Shown one piece after another: positions 5,094 through 6,525 of a stretch of 6,525 bases of DNA; position 1 is the first letter of the stretch; every line of letters begins with the position of its first letter. Under the pieces are notes generated by a model that saw only the letters and a list, made by a program, of their open reading frames with translations, made no database searches and had not been told where the DNA came from. The DNA lies in the NCBI GenBank assembly GCA_016926595.1, contig JAFGOG010000253.1, positions 1-6,525 on the forward strand. Reading direction: 5' to 3'. Both the position numbers and the translations under genes were made by a program. Origin of the DNA: Anaerolineae bacterium (GTDB lineage: Bacteria > Chloroflexota > Anaerolineae > JAAYZQ01).

Positions 5094-6525
5094 ATGATAG
5101 ATAGAGCATTTCGCTTGATACTTGCGTCGTGTTTGACGATGGGGTTGATGCTTCCATCACATGTTGCAACGATTGCAGCACGATCGCAACATGTAGCGCT
5201 TCCGATCAACAACTCGGTTTTCACTTCGGCTAAGATGGCAGATCCAACTCCAACTCCGCTGAGCAATCGTGAGATTCTCACCCCTGATTATATTGAACAC
5301 GAATGCACTTGGTGGGCCTGGTATCGAGGCGACCAAACAGGATGGGATGTCCCCCTGAACCTGGCTCATGCTCATGACTGGAATGATAATGCGCCAGCAA
5401 ACGGCTTGACAGTGAGTACTACTCCAATGGGGGGATCCATAGCAGTTTGGGAAGCAGATTGTGCAGGTGCAGACGAAGACTACGGTCATGTTGCTTTTGT
5501 TGAGTATGTGACTGAGAATGGTCAGATACATATCTCGGAGTACAACTGGAACGTTCCACATGGACATGGAACACGCACTATCGATCCACCTTGGTGCATG
5601 ACATTCATCTACAGGCCTTACCCCACGCTGTTTCAACACATTGATTATGCCGGTGCATGGCGACACTTTGATTCGAGCTATGGAGACTTTGCTGGCATGA
5701 CCTACGATTATCCGGAGAACAATGGTGTAGGACTGAATGACTCAGCATCCTCAATCTGGGTGCCGCCTCTTTGGAGCCTGTTCCTATATCGCCATAGTTC
5801 CGCTCAGGGTCGATGTGGGTCTAAAGGATTCGAATGTGCTTACAGCAACGTGCATAATTTGACCTTTAGCGATGGTACTATCGTAGGAGACAACGCTTCG
5901 TCAATATGGATTGGCTACCTGATGTGCCTTTACGACTTCCAATGTCAAGGAACCTATGCGACGTGCACTGAGCCCTCACTAGGGCAAATTGGCGTTCGAG
6001 AAACAGGCATCAATGGCATTTGCTCCGGCACACCTTCTCCCTGTCTAGGCCCTACTCTACGCGATCCACCCAATGGACACATTGAAACCGCCGATCGTTC
6101 TGTCACCTTTCGTTGGAATGAGGTGGACTGCGATCATAGTGGGTTCACCTTTCGTATTAAGACAGTGCCTGATATGGAGTCTGGAGGGCAGATCGTAGTT
6201 GATGTTGGTGAAAGTGGCACCGAGCGAACTGAGACTTTCAGCTCACAGTGGGACAACCAAGATCTCTATTGGTCTGTGCGTGCTGCCAACGCGCCGGGAG
6301 GCGCAGCCTGGGCACCGTCCCGCGTGTTCCGCATTGAGCCAAACGCCTCGCCGTCCATCTCCTTCAACACCGCCAACGGCAACACCTTCCCCTCCGGCCG
6401 CATCGAGAGCCGCGATCGCAACTGGACCTTCCAGGGCACAGCCAGCGATCCAGATGGGTCTGTTAATCGCGTCGAATTCCGCTGCGGCTCACCCTGCGAC
6501 AACACCGGCAGTGGGCCGGGCCAGA
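5094..6525 (+). CDS. Secreted CHAP-domain amidase/peptidase with beta/gamma-crystallin-like and Ig/Fn3-like domains (3' partial)
   Basis: The frame is open to the window end; 477 residues are visible. Residues 1-30 are a signal peptide (MIDRAFRLILASCLTMGLML core). The CHAP domain (about 65-175) has HECTWWAWYRG with the likely nucleophile Cys71, GGSIAVWEA, YGHVAFVEYV with His132, and ISEYNWN with Glu149. Known CHAP enzymes cleave peptidoglycan or glutathionylspermidine amide bonds. Residues about 178-273 resemble a beta/gamma-crystallin: two Greek-key-like halves, each ending in a calcium-type motif, NDSASSIWV (215-223) fitting N/D-N/D-x-x-S/T-S, and GDNASSIWI (265-273), a degenerate copy. A Cys-rich linker (278-317) follows, then an Fn3-like module (about 320-415, with PPNGHIE, VTFRWNEVDC, YWSVRAAN) and the start of an Ig-like module (about 419 onward, GTASDPDGSVNRVEFRC). 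The 14 cysteines fit an extracellular disulfide-bonded protein. Base composition rises sharply near 6280. The likely role is a secreted wall-lytic or wall-remodelling enzyme; the substrate is unknown. Confidence 0.87.
   Translation, partial: MIDRAFRLILASCLTMGLMLPSHVATIAARSQHVALPINNSVFTSAKMADPTPTPLSNREILTPDYIEHECTWWAWYRGDQTGWDVPLNLAHAHDWNDNAPANGLTVSTTPMGGSIAVWEADCAGADEDYGHVAFVEYVTENGQIHISEYNWNVPHGHGTRTIDPPWCMTFIYRPYPTLFQHIDYAGAWRHFDSSYGDFAGMTYDYPENNGVGLNDSASSIWVPPLWSLFLYRHSSAQGRCGSKGFECAYSNVHNLTFSDGTIVGDNASSIWIGYLMCLYDFQCQGTYATCTEPSLGQIGVRETGINGICSGTPSPCLGPTLRDPPNGHIETADRSVTFRWNEVDCDHSGFTFRIKTVPDMESGGQIVVDVGESGTERTETFSSQWDNQDLYWSVRAANAPGGAAWAPSRVFRIEPNASPSISFNTANGNTFPSGRIESRDRNWTFQGTASDPDGSVNRVEFRCGSPCDNTGSGPGQ

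Noticed and set aside
5157..5666. Antisense reading frame of 169 codons opposite the CHAP domain
   Set aside because: The + strand frame here contains a complete set of CHAP motifs; the antisense frame is unrecognisable and lacks a start signal.
5094..6525. CHAP protein as a polymorphic toxin with an immunity gene
   Set aside because: The CHAP domain is N-terminal behind an ordinary signal peptide, not a C-terminal toxin tip, and no immunity-like small gene follows within the window.

Overview
The window is a run of genes for secreted, multidomain surface or extracellular proteins, all on the + strand. It has no housekeeping gene, RNA gene, transposase or CRISPR array. The style suggests a Chloroflexota bacterium (Anaerolineae-like): repeated bacterial Ig-like modules, GQP/GFWGG-type repeats, a C-terminal YLPLV motif, and secreted proteins beginning ISYQGRLAD. 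This assignment rests on recalled family habits, not on a marker gene.

Layout: (1) 1-1854 is the 3' part of a large Ig-like repeat protein with a 12-proline linker, ending in VYLPLVIKNW. A short intergenic hairpin without a U-tract follows. (2) 1921-3072, 3147-4118 and 4132-5001 are three tandem paralogues. Each has a signal peptide and a constant module that aligns without gaps over exactly 159 residues (477 bases) in all three, followed by an unrelated C-terminal domain: a domain of unknown function in the first, a jelly-roll (C1q/TNF-like) candidate in the second, and an H-type-lectin-like candidate in the third. (3) 5002-5093 is a short spacer that may hold a decayed scrap of a fourth constant module. 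(4) 5094-6525 is an open gene, cut by the window end, for a secreted CHAP-domain amidase/peptidase with a beta/gamma-crystallin-like domain and Ig/Fn3-like modules.

Working model (inference): the three paralogues look like short secreted fibres, with a constant base and stalk ([11 protein letters not shown] repeat) presenting interchangeable heads. They are closely spaced with strong ribosome binding sites, so they are probably co-transcribed. The neighbouring Ig-like protein and the CHAP enzyme may belong to the same cell-envelope or cell-contact function. The most interesting signals are the constant-stem/variable-head array with mosaic ancestry, and the CHAP plus beta/gamma-crystallin fusion, whose base composition changes sharply inside the reading frame.
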